Shown here: piece after piece, positions 8,471 to 16,870 of the stretch
Position numbering within the stretch: position 1 is the stretch's first letter
How the letters are laid out: the number at the start of each line of letters is the position of its first letter
Assembly (NCBI GenBank): GCA_050288105.1
Contig: JBNKDE010000006.1
Location: 1 to 64,000, forward strand
DNA length: 64,000 nt
Direction of reading: 5' to 3'
Origin: JACNJF01 sp050288105
Lineage (GTDB): Bacteria > Pseudomonadota > Gammaproteobacteria > GCA-001735895
The notes under the pieces: generated by a model
Database searches by the model: none
What the model was told of the DNA's origin: nothing
The model's input: only the letters and a program-made list of their open reading frames with translations
Translations under genes and position numbers: made by a program

Positions 8471-9274
8471 ATGACCGACACCTTAGTTCAAATTAGAAAC
8501 CTGCATTTTAAACGCGGTGACAAGATCATCTTCGCGGGCGTTGATATGGATATACACGCAGGTCGCATCACCGCTGTGATGGGCCCCAGTGGCACAGGTA
8601 AAACTACGCTGCTTAAATTGATTGGTGGTCAGCTACAGCCGGACCAGGGTGAAATCCTGGTACAGGGACAGAATGTGCATCAACTGAAACGTTCCGAGCT
8701 ATACAAATTGCGCAAAAAAATGGGTATGTTGTTTCAGTCTGGCGCCTTGCTGACCGATATCAATGTTTTCGACAATATCGCCTACCCAATGCGCGAACAT
8801 ACGCGCCTGAGTGAGTCCATGATTCGAAACCTGGTATTGATCAAGCTACAGGCCGTTGGCTTGAGTGCCGCCAGTCATTTGATGCCCTCTGAGCTTTCGG
8901 GTGGTATGGCAAGGCGAGTTGCACTGGCGCGCGCACTGGCACTTGATCCGATGATGATCATGTACGATGAACCCTTTACCGGACAGGATCCAATCTCTCT
9001 GGGTGTGCTGGTTAAGCTCATTCGCAATACCAATCACGCGCTGAACCTGAGCAGTATTCTGGTTTCGCACGATGTGGCCGAAACCCTGTCGATTGCAGAT
9101 GATGTAAAGATTATCTCCGAGGGGCGCCTGGTTGCTGAGGGCAGCGTAGATGAGATTCAGCATTCCAGTTCAGAGTGGGTGAGACAGTTTATCGAGGGGC
9201 AGGCGGATGGACCTGTGCCTTTCCATTACCCTGGCGAATCCATCTCCGATCAATTAATGAAAACACAATCATGA
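8471..9274 (+). CDS. mlaF: Phospholipid ABC transporter ATPase MlaF
   Basis: 267 residues. Walker A is GPSGTGKTT, the signature ELSGGMARRVALARAL, and Walker B IMYDEPFTGQDP. It is the ATPase of the MlaFEDB complex, which moves glycerophospholipids between the inner membrane and MlaC. It overlaps mlaE by 4 bases (ATGA). The SGGMARR form of the signature is typical of MlaF rather than general exporters. Confidence 0.96.
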   Translation: MTDTLVQIRNLHFKRGDKIIFAGVDMDIHAGRITAVMGPSGTGKTTLLKLIGGQLQPDQGEILVQGQNVHQLKRSELYKLRKKMGMLFQSGALLTDINVFDNIAYPMREHTRLSESMIRNLVLIKLQAVGLSAASHLMPSELSGGMARRVALARALALDPMMIMYDEPFTGQDPISLGVLVKLIRNTNHALNLSSILVSHDVAETLSIADDVKIISEGRLVAEGSVDEIQHSSSEWVRQFIEGQADGPVPFHYPGESISDQLMKTQS

Positions 9275-10023
9275 AAGCACTGGTCAACCCGATAACCCGA
9301 CTTGGCCGGGCTTCGATTTTTCTGAGTAAAACGCTGCTCGCGTTACCCCAGTTATTCCCACGCTTCGGTCTGGTGATTCGCGAGCTGTATTCGGTCGGGG
9401 TGCAAACCCTGCTCATCACACTGGTGGCCGGTCTATTTGTCGGCATGGTGCTGGCGTTGCAGCTTTATTACACGTTAAACACCTTTGGTGCCGAAGATAC
9501 GCTTGGTATGGTGGTTGATCTCTCGCTGGTACGCGAACTGGGGCCGGTGGTTGCCGCGTTGCTGTTTGCGGGGCGCGCGGGTTCTGCATTGACTGCTGAA
9601 ATCGGCCTGATGAAGGCGACTGAGCAGTTATCGGGCCTTGAAATGATGGCGGTTGACCCGATTGAGCGCATTATCGCCCCCCGTTTCCTGGCTGGTTTTA
9701 TCTCCATGCCATTGCTGGCGGCTATCTTCAGTGCGGTCGGTATTTTAGGAGGGTATATGGTCGGTGTGGATCTGCTGGGGGTAGATTCCGGTGCTTTCTG
9801 GTCACAGATCCAGGCCAAGGTCGATTTTTATGATGATGTGATGAATGGTGTCATCAAAAGCATGGTGTTCGGGTTCATTGTGAGCTGGATAGCCGTGTTT
9901 GAGGGTTACGACTGTATTCCCACATCAGAAGGCGTTGCGCGTGCTACCACGCGTACGGTTGTGCATTCATCACTGGCGGTACTGGGTATGGACTTTATCC
10001 TGACCGCCATAATGTTCCAATGA
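9271..10023 (+). CDS. mlaE: Phospholipid ABC transporter permease MlaE
   Basis: The start is the ATG at 9271, which overlaps the mlaF stop, giving 250 residues; a longer upstream frame merely reads through mlaF. It is a polytopic MlaE/YrbE permease with the conserved EIGLMKATEQLSGLEMMAVDP cytoplasmic region, whose EQL-A-like coupling element contacts MlaF. It forms the inner-membrane core of MlaFEDB. mlaD follows after 9 bases. Confidence 0.95.
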   Translation: MKALVNPITRLGRASIFLSKTLLALPQLFPRFGLVIRELYSVGVQTLLITLVAGLFVGMVLALQLYYTLNTFGAEDTLGMVVDLSLVRELGPVVAALLFAGRAGSALTAEIGLMKATEQLSGLEMMAVDPIERIIAPRFLAGFISMPLLAAIFSAVGILGGYMVGVDLLGVDSGAFWSQIQAKVDFYDDVMNGVIKSMVFGFIVSWIAVFEGYDCIPTSEGVARATTRTVVHSSLAVLGMDFILTAIMFQ

Positions 10024-10032
10024 GGATATAAC

Positions 10033-10488
10033 ATGTTTCGAAGCATTGAAGTAACAGTCGGTATATTTGTCGGCATAGGCCTGGCGGCATTGTTCATGCT
10101 GGCGATGCAGGCAAGTAACCTGAGCAGTATTAGCAACAGTGGTTTTTACCAGATCACCGCCAGATTTGAGAACATTGGCGGCCTGAAAGTGCGTTCCGCA
10201 GTCAAGGTTTCCGGGGTCAAGGTCGGGCAGGTTTCAGATATTGAGTACGACAGCAAGTTTTTTGAAGCGGTAGTGACCATGCAGATCGATGAGAAATACA
10301 ATGCATTTCCCGATGATACGATTGCCAGTATCTTTACCGCCGGGTTACTGGGTGAACAATACATCGGTCTACAGCCCGGTGGGGACGATAAATTACTCGC
10401 TAATCAATCAGAAATACGTCATACCCAGTCCGCAGTGATTCTGGAACAGGTGATCAGTCAGTTTCTGTTCAGCAAAGCTCAGGAATAA
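10033..10488 (+). CDS. mlaD: MCE-domain phospholipid-binding protein MlaD
   Basis: 151 residues: an N-terminal membrane anchor (about 7-27) and one MCE domain (FENIGGLKVRSAVKVSGVKVG). It forms a hexameric ring on MlaE that passes lipid to MlaC. It is short compared with E. coli MlaD, as in many other gammaproteobacteria. It is followed after 9 bases by a TolC-family gene rather than directly by mlaC. Confidence 0.95.
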   Translation: MFRSIEVTVGIFVGIGLAALFMLAMQASNLSSISNSGFYQITARFENIGGLKVRSAVKVSGVKVGQVSDIEYDSKFFEAVVTMQIDEKYNAFPDDTIASIFTAGLLGEQYIGLQPGGDDKLLANQSEIRHTQSAVILEQVISQFLFSKAQE

Positions 10489-10497
10489 TCTATACCC

Positions 10498-11862
10498 ATG
10501 AAAGCACCGATTCTTATATTAATGCCCTTGTTGCTGTTTCCGGCGTTAGGAAAAGCGACCGTTACGTTGAATCTGCAACAGGCTATCGACATGGCGCTGC
10601 AGGCCGATCCGCGTATCCAGGAAAAGCAGGCCTTCGTACGTAAGGCGAATGCTCTGTTGCAGGAAGCGGAAGGTACTGGTGGCTGGCGTTTTGCGGTGGA
10701 TAGTGCGCTGGCGGTAGTGACTGGTGTAGAAGGCGGGTTTTATGAAGGCGGTGCAGAGAGCTGTAGCGGCAGCTGTACCCCACGTAGCGATACCTACGAC
10801 TTTGACGATGGCCTGACCCCCTGGGCCAGCCTGACCTTTAGCGTGGTTAAACCGCTGACCACGTTTGGGCAGCTGGAGAATTACCAGGAAGCTGCGCGCA
10901 ATAACATTATCGTAAAACAACAGGATGTTGAGCTTGAAAAAGAATCCATCAAGCTGGATGTGGTGAAGGCCTATAACGGCTATCTAGCAGCACGTGACGG
11001 TCGTTTTCTGATGGAAGATACCGAAAAACGTTTGCAGGCTGCGCTTGAGCTGGTCAATGAATGGCTGGATGAGGATAACGGCAAGGCCACCCTGAGTAAC
11101 CAGTATGCGCTACAGGCTGGGCTGGGTCTTATACATCGATACCTGGCTGAAACCGAGGGCCTGGAACGTATAGCGATGGAAGGTTTGCGCCTGTTAACCG
11201 GGATTGATGAGAATGAAACGCTGGAGCTGGAAGATTCTCGCCTGAGTGCTGTGCCGCTACCCGAGATGGGGTTAAAGGACTGGGTCGAAAATGCCACCGA
11301 AAACCGCGTTGAATTCAAGCAGGTGGAGGCAGGGCTGGCGGCTCGCCGCGCACTAGTAGAGGCGAAAAAGGCCAGCCAGAAACCGGTGGTTTTTGCAGGT
11401 GTTGCTGGTTCACTCTCCTATGCACCAGGCCGGGAGCGGCTGGATAATCCGCATATTTATGACCCCTTTAATCATGTTGCTGCGTCACCCGTGATCGGCA
11501 TGCGCTGGCAGTGGGAGGCTGATGCTCAGCCCGCGCGAGTTGCACAGGAACAGGCCGAGCTGGATGCACTGGTATCCAGGGCTTCGTTTGCTCGTAAGGG
11601 CATCCCCTTTCAGGTTGCCGAGCAATACCATTATGTTCAGTCCAAGTATCAGGCAATGCTGGCTATGAAAGACAGTGCGCAATCTGCAAGGCGCTGGATG
11701 ATCGCCAGTTACACAGATTTTGAAGCCGGGCTGGAAGAGGCTGAAAAGATACTAACCGCGATGCAGGCTTATGTGCTGGCGTATGCGGAATACATCAAGA
11801 TTGTGAACGATTACAACAATCATGTTGCCAAATTGAAAAGCGTGAGTGGAGTGTACCAATGA
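10498..11862 (+). CDS. TolC-family outer-membrane channel protein inside the mla operon
   Basis: 454 residues with a signal peptide (hydrophobic stretch 4-19, likely cleavage after LGKA). The mature part starts VTLNLQQAIDMALQADPRIQ, the classic TolC/outer-membrane efflux N-terminus. Long amphipathic helices occur in two repeats (about 140-220 and 330-445), and a loop near residues 85-95 carries a CSGSC pair. TolC proteins trimerise into an outer-membrane barrel with a periplasmic helical tunnel. It sits 9 bases after mlaD and overlaps mlaC by 4, so it is a true operon member. That suggests it serves lipid or envelope traffic with Mla rather than drug efflux; this is inference. No mlaA is visible in the window. 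Confidence 0.85.
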   Translation: MKAPILILMPLLLFPALGKATVTLNLQQAIDMALQADPRIQEKQAFVRKANALLQEAEGTGGWRFAVDSALAVVTGVEGGFYEGGAESCSGSCTPRSDTYDFDDGLTPWASLTFSVVKPLTTFGQLENYQEAARNNIIVKQQDVELEKESIKLDVVKAYNGYLAARDGRFLMEDTEKRLQAALELVNEWLDEDNGKATLSNQYALQAGLGLIHRYLAETEGLERIAMEGLRLLTGIDENETLELEDSRLSAVPLPEMGLKDWVENATENRVEFKQVEAGLAARRALVEAKKASQKPVVFAGVAGSLSYAPGRERLDNPHIYDPFNHVAASPVIGMRWQWEADAQPARVAQEQAELDALVSRASFARKGIPFQVAEQYHYVQSKYQAMLAMKDSAQSARRWMIASYTDFEAGLEEAEKILTAMQAYVLAYAEYIKIVNDYNNHVAKLKSVSGVYQ

Positions 11863-12479
11863 AAAGGCTTCTATTAAAAATGGGTTTTATTGTGTTGCTG
11901 GCGGGTTTTTTCCAACAGCCAGCGCTGGCAGCGGATAGCGCGCCTGAACAGCTGATTAAAAACACTGCCAACGAGGTGCTGGCGACCATTAAAGCGCGTG
12001 CTGCTGAATTCAAACAGGATCCAGCAAAGCTGTATGCCATGGTGGATGAAAAAGTGCTGCTGCATTTTGATTTTGACCGTATGACCAATCTAGCCCTGGG
12101 TCGTTATAAAGTTAAGGTAGACAAACAGCAAAAGCCACAGTTGGTCAACGAATTCCGGCAGTTGCTGGTTAGAACCTATGGTAAGGCGTTACTGGAATAT
12201 AACGATCAGGTCATTAAATACCTGCCGATGCGTGGTAGTGTAGAAAAAGGCGATGTTTCTATCCGTACTGAGATCGAGCAAAAAGGCGGGTTTCCGATTC
12301 CGTTAAATTATGAGCTCTATCTGCAGAATGACGGTGGCTGGAAAGTGTATGACATCAGTGTTGACGGTATTAGTCTGGTGACCAACTATCGCTCTACCTT
12401 TGCACGCAAAATCAAGGAGGAGGGGGTTGATGCCCTGATCCAGTCCCTGAAGGATCGTAACAAGCAGGAAAATACGTGA
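11859..12479 (+). CDS. mlaC: Periplasmic phospholipid-binding protein MlaC
   Basis: 206 residues with a signal peptide (KRLLLKMGFIVLLAGFF, cleavage near ALAAD) and an MlaC/Ttg2D domain ending in VYDISVDGISLVTNYR, a family hallmark. It carries phospholipid across the periplasm between MlaFEDB and the outer membrane. Its ATG overlaps the stop of the TolC-like gene, showing translational coupling to that unusual neighbour. Confidence 0.95.
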   Translation: MKRLLLKMGFIVLLAGFFQQPALAADSAPEQLIKNTANEVLATIKARAAEFKQDPAKLYAMVDEKVLLHFDFDRMTNLALGRYKVKVDKQQKPQLVNEFRQLLVRTYGKALLEYNDQVIKYLPMRGSVEKGDVSIRTEIEQKGGFPIPLNYELYLQNDGGWKVYDISVDGISLVTNYRSTFARKIKEEGVDALIQSLKDRNKQENT

Positions 12480-12505
12480 AACAATTCAGTACTGAGAGCT
12501 AATAT

Positions 12506-12808
12506 ATGGCCGTTGACGTGTCGATTGACGAAAGTAACCAGTATATCCGGATTAAGGGAGAGCTGGTTTGTGCAACGGTGATGCAGGTGCTGAACCAGCT
12601 CACTCGGCAGGGTAAAAACCTGTCCCGATGGGTGATCGATTTTACTGCGGTCGAGCGGGTTGATAGTACGGCTATCGCACTGTTGATTGAGCTTAAAAAA
12701 TACGCAAAGGACAATAACAAGGAGATTTCTTTTATCTATCTGCCCGATGCCCTGCTATCGATCGCCAGGCTGAGCCAGGTGGAATCCCTGATTATTCAAA
12801 ATAACTAA
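12506..12808 (+). CDS. mlaB: STAS-domain protein MlaB
   Basis: 100 residues, a single STAS domain: the core VIDFTAVERVDSTAIALLIEL has the conserved aspartate-serine-threonine loop. MlaB binds MlaF and regulates assembly and activity of the transporter. It follows mlaC by 26 bases. The bolA-like ibaG gene often found between mlaB and murA is absent here; the 97-base gap holds a likely promoter instead. Confidence 0.9.
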   Translation: MAVDVSIDESNQYIRIKGELVCATVMQVLNQLTRQGKNLSRWVIDFTAVERVDSTAIALLIELKKYAKDNNKEISFIYLPDALLSIARLSQVESLIIQNN

Positions 12809-12833
12809 TTAAAACATCCTTATAATGCTTCGA

Positions 12834-12863
12834 TTCACTATAGAAGCTCCATTCTGATACAAT
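12834..12863 (+). promoter_or_regulatory. Possible sigma-70 promoter of murA
   Basis: TTCACT and TACAAT are separated by 18 bases and end about 43 bases before the murA ATG, in the only long gap between mlaB and murA. A second TATAAT-like hexamer lies at 12821-12826 but has no good -35. The match is reasonable but not decisive. Confidence 0.4.
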
Positions 12864-12905
12864 GCCCCGTTTTCTGGGTTAAGCCTGTTAGGGCCCTAAT
12901 AATTA

Positions 12906-14165
12906 ATGAATAAGCTGATAATTAACGGCGGTGTGCCCATCTCTGGGATGATCCGTGCATCTGGCTCTAAAAACGCTGTATTACCAATACTCGCGGGAAC
13001 GCTGCTCGCGGATGGCCCGGTGATTGTGCGCAATGTCCCTCATCTACATGACGTCACTACCACGATGGAGCTACTCGGTAGAATGGGTGTGCAGATTACC
13101 ATCGGTGAAAAAATGAGTATTGAGGTTGACCCCAGCCATATTCAAAACACCTTTGCACCTTATGAGCTGGTAAAAACCATGCGTGCCTCAATACTGGTGC
13201 TAGGCCCCCTGCTGGCGCGCTATGGTAGCGCTGAAGTGAGCCTGCCGGGCGGTTGTGCAATTGGTGCCAGGCCGGTGAATCTACACCTTATGGGGCTGGA
13301 AGCGATGGGCGCAAAGATTACGGTTGAAGAGGGTTATATACGCGCCAAATGCGAACGTCTCAAAGGGGCGCGTATTGTGATGGATCAGGTAACCGTTACC
13401 GGTACTGAAAACCTGATGATGGCTGCAGCCCTGGCTGATGGTGTGAGTGTGATTGAAAACGCTGCACGCGAACCGGAAGTGATTGACCTGGCTGATTTTA
13501 TCAATGCGATGGGCGGCAAGGTGATGGGAGCGGGTACTGATACCATTACCATTGAAGGCGTTGAAAACCTCATTGGTTGTGACTATCGCGTGCTGCCTGA
13601 CCGTATTGAAACAGGGACTTACCTGGTCGCTGCAGCGATTACGGGTGGTAAGGTACTGGTTAAGGACACCGACCCCAGATTACTTGAGGCGGTACTGGCA
13701 AAGCTGGAAGAAGCGGGTGCCATTATAGATACGGGGGAAGACTGGATTGAGCTGGATATGGAAGGCAAAAAGCCCAAAGCAGTGAATATTCGAACCGCCC
13801 CTTATCCTGCTTTTCCTACTGATATGCAGGCTCAGTTCTGCGCCTTAAATGCGGTCGCCAATGGCACCGGCTCGGTTACTGAAACAGTGTTTGAAAATCG
13901 ATTCATGCACATTCAGGAACTGGTTCGAATGGGTGCTAATATTCACCTTGAAGGTAATACGGCTATTATCACCGGCGTTAATAATTTGAATGGTGCGCCA
14001 GTGATGGCGACCGACTTGCGTGCCTCCGCCAGCCTGATTCTGGCCGGATTGGTCGCTACTGGTGAAACCGTTGTTGAGCGTATTTACCATATAGATCGCG
14101 GCTATGATCACATCGAAGAAAAGCTATCCTGTCTGGGTGCTCGAATTCGTAGAACCACTAACTAG
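12906..14165 (+). CDS. murA: UDP-N-acetylglucosamine 1-carboxyvinyltransferase
   Basis: 419 residues, exactly the E. coli length. The catalytic cysteine loop is SLPGGCAIGARPV (about C117), and the N-terminal substrate site is GSKNAVLPILAG. It transfers enolpyruvate from PEP to UDP-GlcNAc, the first committed step of peptidoglycan synthesis. The cysteine implies a fosfomycin-sensitive type of active site, as in the family. hisG follows 51 bases downstream. Confidence 0.97.
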   Translation: MNKLIINGGVPISGMIRASGSKNAVLPILAGTLLADGPVIVRNVPHLHDVTTTMELLGRMGVQITIGEKMSIEVDPSHIQNTFAPYELVKTMRASILVLGPLLARYGSAEVSLPGGCAIGARPVNLHLMGLEAMGAKITVEEGYIRAKCERLKGARIVMDQVTVTGTENLMMAAALADGVSVIENAAREPEVIDLADFINAMGGKVMGAGTDTITIEGVENLIGCDYRVLPDRIETGTYLVAAAITGGKVLVKDTDPRLLEAVLAKLEEAGAIIDTGEDWIELDMEGKKPKAVNIRTAPYPAFPTDMQAQFCALNAVANGTGSVTETVFENRFMHIQELVRMGANIHLEGNTAIITGVNNLNGAPVMATDLRASASLILAGLVATGETVVERIYHIDRGYDHIEEKLSCLGARIRRTTN

Positions 14166-14216
14166 GTTTGTTTCGACGACAGCGAAAACTATCATTCCAA
14201 TTTAACTTAGAGTCAT

Positions 14217-14858
14217 ATGTCCGATTTAATTACTATCGCCCTGGCCAAGGGACGCATCCTGAAGGAAACACTGCCGCTACTCGAGCGCGCGGGCATCGTG
14301 CCAGAAGTGGACATGGAAAAAAGCCGCAAGTTGATTTTCAAAACCAATCACAAAAACATTAATCTGGTGCTGATACGATCTGCTGACGTGCCGACCTATG
14401 TACAGTACGGCGCCGCGGATATTGGTATTGCAGGTAAAGATGTTTTGCTTGAGCATGGTGGCGAGGGTTTATACGAGCGCATCGATTTACATATTGCACC
14501 CTGTAAGTTGATGACTGCAGGTTATGCGGATCGTGCCCTGCCATCGGGGCGTTTAAAGGTGGCGACCAAATACACCATGATCACTCGAGATTATTTTCTT
14601 AAGCAGGGGCGTCAGGTTGAGTTGATCAAGTTATATGGTTCGATGGAGCTGGCACCGATTGTTGGGCTGGCCGATATGATTGTCGATCTGGTTGATACTG
14701 GAAATACCCTGAAGGCCAATGGCCTGGTTCCGCTTGATTTTATTATGGATATCAGTTCGCGCCTGATCATTAACCGGGCTTCGTTAAAGATGAAGAACCG
14801 GGCGATCAAGCAGGTTGTAGAAAAAATTGAAGCAGCGGTGGTAGAACCGTCCTGTTAA
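14217..14858 (+). CDS. hisG: ATP phosphoribosyltransferase, short form
   Basis: 213 residues. The catalytic domain is complete (TIALAKGRILKETLPLLERAG and the PRPP loop VDLVDTGNTLKANGL), but the C-terminal ACT-like regulatory domain of the roughly 300-residue form is absent. Short HisG works as a hetero-octamer with HisZ, which is not in this window. It catalyses the first step of histidine synthesis. hisD follows after 10 bases. Confidence 0.95.
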   Translation: MSDLITIALAKGRILKETLPLLERAGIVPEVDMEKSRKLIFKTNHKNINLVLIRSADVPTYVQYGAADIGIAGKDVLLEHGGEGLYERIDLHIAPCKLMTAGYADRALPSGRLKVATKYTMITRDYFLKQGRQVELIKLYGSMELAPIVGLADMIVDLVDTGNTLKANGLVPLDFIMDISSRLIINRASLKMKNRAIKQVVEKIEAAVVEPSC

Positions 14859-14868
14859 GAGAAACATT

Positions 14869-16173
14869 ATGAATATTGAGATAAGACAGCTTGATAGCAA
14901 GAGCGAAGATTTCTGGCAACAGCTCGAACAACTTCTGGCCTGGGATACGGTTTCGGATGAGCAGGTTTTTAGTACGGTTAACGAAATCCTGTCTAGTGTA
15001 AGACATCAGGGCGATGCGGCTGTACTCGATCTGACCGCGCGTTTTGATGGCCTGTCAGTGAAGGATATGTCCGAGCTGGAAATGCCGTTGGAGACGCTGA
15101 AACAGGCCTTTGAAAGCTTGTCCAGTGAGCAGAAAAGTGCGCTGGAACTTTCTGCGGAACGCATACGGCGCTATGCAGAAAGGCAGAAAATGGATTCCTG
15201 GGAGTATACCGAAGATGACGGCACCATTCTCGGGCAGCAGGTATCTGCGCTGGATAAAGCCGGGCTGTATGTACCAGGTGGCAAGGCTGCTTATCCTTCT
15301 TCAGTGTTGATGAATGCGATTCCTGCCAAGGTGGCTGGGGTTAAGGAATTGATCATGGTGGTTCCTACACCTAATGGTGTAGTGAATGATCTGGTGCTGG
15401 CCGCAGCGCATCTGTCCCATGTGGATCGCGTTTTTACCATTGGCGGTGCGCAGGCGGTGGCAGCACTTGCCTATGGCACGGAAACCATTCCCCAGGTTGA
15501 CAAGATTGTAGGGCCGGGAAATATCTATGTGGCTACTGCAAAGCGTATGGTTTTTGGTACGGTTGGCATCGATATGATCGCAGGCCCCTCAGAAATCCTG
15601 GTGGTGTGTGACGGAAAAACCGATCCGGACTGGATCGCTATGGACCTGTTTTCTCAGGCCGAGCACGATGAAGATGCGCAGTCGATCCTGGTTTCGCCCG
15701 ATGCGGATTTTTTAAAGCAGGTAAAGCAGAGTATTGACCGCCTGATTCTTGAAATGCCGCGTAAGGCAATTATTCATACCTCGATGACCACGCGCGGCGC
15801 GCTGATTCATGTTCAGGATATGCAGGAGGCGATCAAGGTCGCCAATTATATCGCACCGGAGCACCTTGAGCTGTCAGTGGAGAACGCGACCGAAGTTGCA
15901 CGTTCCATCAAGCATGCGGGCGCTATTTTTATGGGTCGATATACTGCCGAAGCCCTGGGTGATTACTGTGCAGGCCCGAATCATGTACTGCCTACCTCGC
16001 GCACTGCGCGTTTTTCTTCTCCGCTGGGTGTCTACGACTTCCAGAAGCGTTCGAGTTTGATTGGATGTTCAGCTGATGGAGCGTCTACGCTGGGTAAGGT
16101 GGCCTCTGTTATGGCACATGGTGAAGGGCTGACGGCGCATGCGCGTTCCGCAGAGTATCGCATCAAATCCTGA
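14869..16173 (+). CDS. hisD: Histidinol dehydrogenase
   Basis: 434 residues, full length. Typical motifs are VGPGNIYVATAKRMVFG, DMIAGPSEILVV, the zinc-site region LFSQAEHDEDAQSILV, and ANYIAPEHLELSVEN. It oxidises L-histidinol to L-histidine in two NAD-dependent steps. It forms a pair with hisG; hisC, which often follows, is not here. A strong inverted repeat follows the stop. Confidence 0.97.
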   Translation: MNIEIRQLDSKSEDFWQQLEQLLAWDTVSDEQVFSTVNEILSSVRHQGDAAVLDLTARFDGLSVKDMSELEMPLETLKQAFESLSSEQKSALELSAERIRRYAERQKMDSWEYTEDDGTILGQQVSALDKAGLYVPGGKAAYPSSVLMNAIPAKVAGVKELIMVVPTPNGVVNDLVLAAAHLSHVDRVFTIGGAQAVAALAYGTETIPQVDKIVGPGNIYVATAKRMVFGTVGIDMIAGPSEILVVCDGKTDPDWIAMDLFSQAEHDEDAQSILVSPDADFLKQVKQSIDRLILEMPRKAIIHTSMTTRGALIHVQDMQEAIKVANYIAPEHLELSVENATEVARSIKHAGAIFMGRYTAEALGDYCAGPNHVLPTSRTARFSSPLGVYDFQKRSSLIGCSADGASTLGKVASVMAHGEGLTAHARSAEYRIKS

Positions 16174-16191
16174 TTCTGCTGCACACTGGTT

Positions 16192-16224
16192 TCGAATCCA
16201 TCATCCAGCGGGTGATGGATTCGA
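16192..16224 (+). terminator. Inverted repeat after hisD, possible terminator
   Basis: CGAATCCATCA (16193-16203) pairs perfectly with TGATGGATTCG (16213-16223), and the flanking T/A extends the stem to 12 bp with a 9-base loop. Only a weak T-rich tail (ATAATTTT) follows. It probably ends the murA-hisG-hisD transcript, though the tail is imperfect. Confidence 0.45.
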
Positions 16225-16267
16225 TCATAATTTTCCTGCGCGGATCTACTGCGTCGTGTTGATGGAA

Positions 16268-16297
16268 TTGGCTTTTTTATTCGAATCGATCTATATA
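16268..16297 (+). promoter_or_regulatory. Possible promoter of the exported glutaredoxin gene
   Basis: TTGGCT and TATATA are separated by 18 bases. Transcription would begin near 16304, almost on the alternative ATG at 16307. That favours the downstream ATG at 16358 as the true start of the next gene. Tentative. Confidence 0.35.
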
Positions 16298-16357
16298 AGG
16301 ATTTGAATGTTTAGTCACCTGAAATACTCACGATTCATTTTTACAGGGTGTAGCGAG

Positions 16358-16831
16358 ATGAAAACAATGATGTTTAGATTGATACTGGCGGTTTTTATAT
16401 TTGGAATATTCAGTGGCGCGTCAGCTGAAATTTATAAATGGAAGGATGATCACGGTGTCATGCACTTTTCTTCAACGCCACCGGCAGCTGGCCAGGTCGA
16501 GCAGGTTCACGTTCAGGTGAATTCTTTCTCCAGCACGGCGAAAGATGGCAAGTCAAAATTTAAATTCAACCCGGGGCTGATTACCACGCGCGGCAGTTCG
16601 TCCAGTAAGGTCGTTATGTACAGCACCCAACGTTGTGGATACTGTAAACAGGCGCGGCGATATTTTAACAAAAAGGGTATCCCTTTTAGTGAATATGACG
16701 TTGAAAATACCCAAAAAGGTAAAGCTGATTATCGTAAGCTGAACGGGCGTGGCGTGCCTATCATTCTGGTAGGTAATCAACGTATGGATGGTTTTTCCCA
16801 GTCTACTTTTGAAAAACTCTATCAACGCTAA
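16358..16831 (+). CDS. Exported DUF4124-glutaredoxin protein
   Basis: 157 residues from the ATG at 16358. An ATG at 16307 would add 17 residues and has AAGGA upstream, but a likely promoter overlaps it. A signal peptide (FRLILAVFIFGIFSGASA) leads into a DUF4124 segment (EIYKWKDDHGVMHFSSTPP). A glutaredoxin domain with the redox motif RCGYCKQAR and cis-proline region GVPIILVG follows. The combination implies a periplasmic thiol protein, perhaps acting on disulfides or mixed thiols; the substrate is unknown. It stands alone, convergent with degS. Confidence 0.82.
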   Translation: MKTMMFRLILAVFIFGIFSGASAEIYKWKDDHGVMHFSSTPPAAGQVEQVHVQVNSFSSTAKDGKSKFKFNPGLITTRGSSSSKVVMYSTQRCGYCKQARRYFNKKGIPFSEYDVENTQKGKADYRKLNGRGVPIILVGNQRMDGFSQSTFEKLYQR

Positions 16832-16858
16832 CCTGAAGCAGGGCAACCGATAGCGTTG
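16823..16858. terminator. Inverted repeat between convergent genes
   Basis: CAACGCTA (16823-16830) and TAGCGTTG (16851-16858) form a perfect 8-bp stem with a 20-base loop, overlapping the glutaredoxin stop and lying before the degS stop. A short T-rich tract follows on the plus strand. It may be a weak shared terminator. Confidence 0.35.
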
Positions 16859-16870
16859 AGCCGCGTATTT

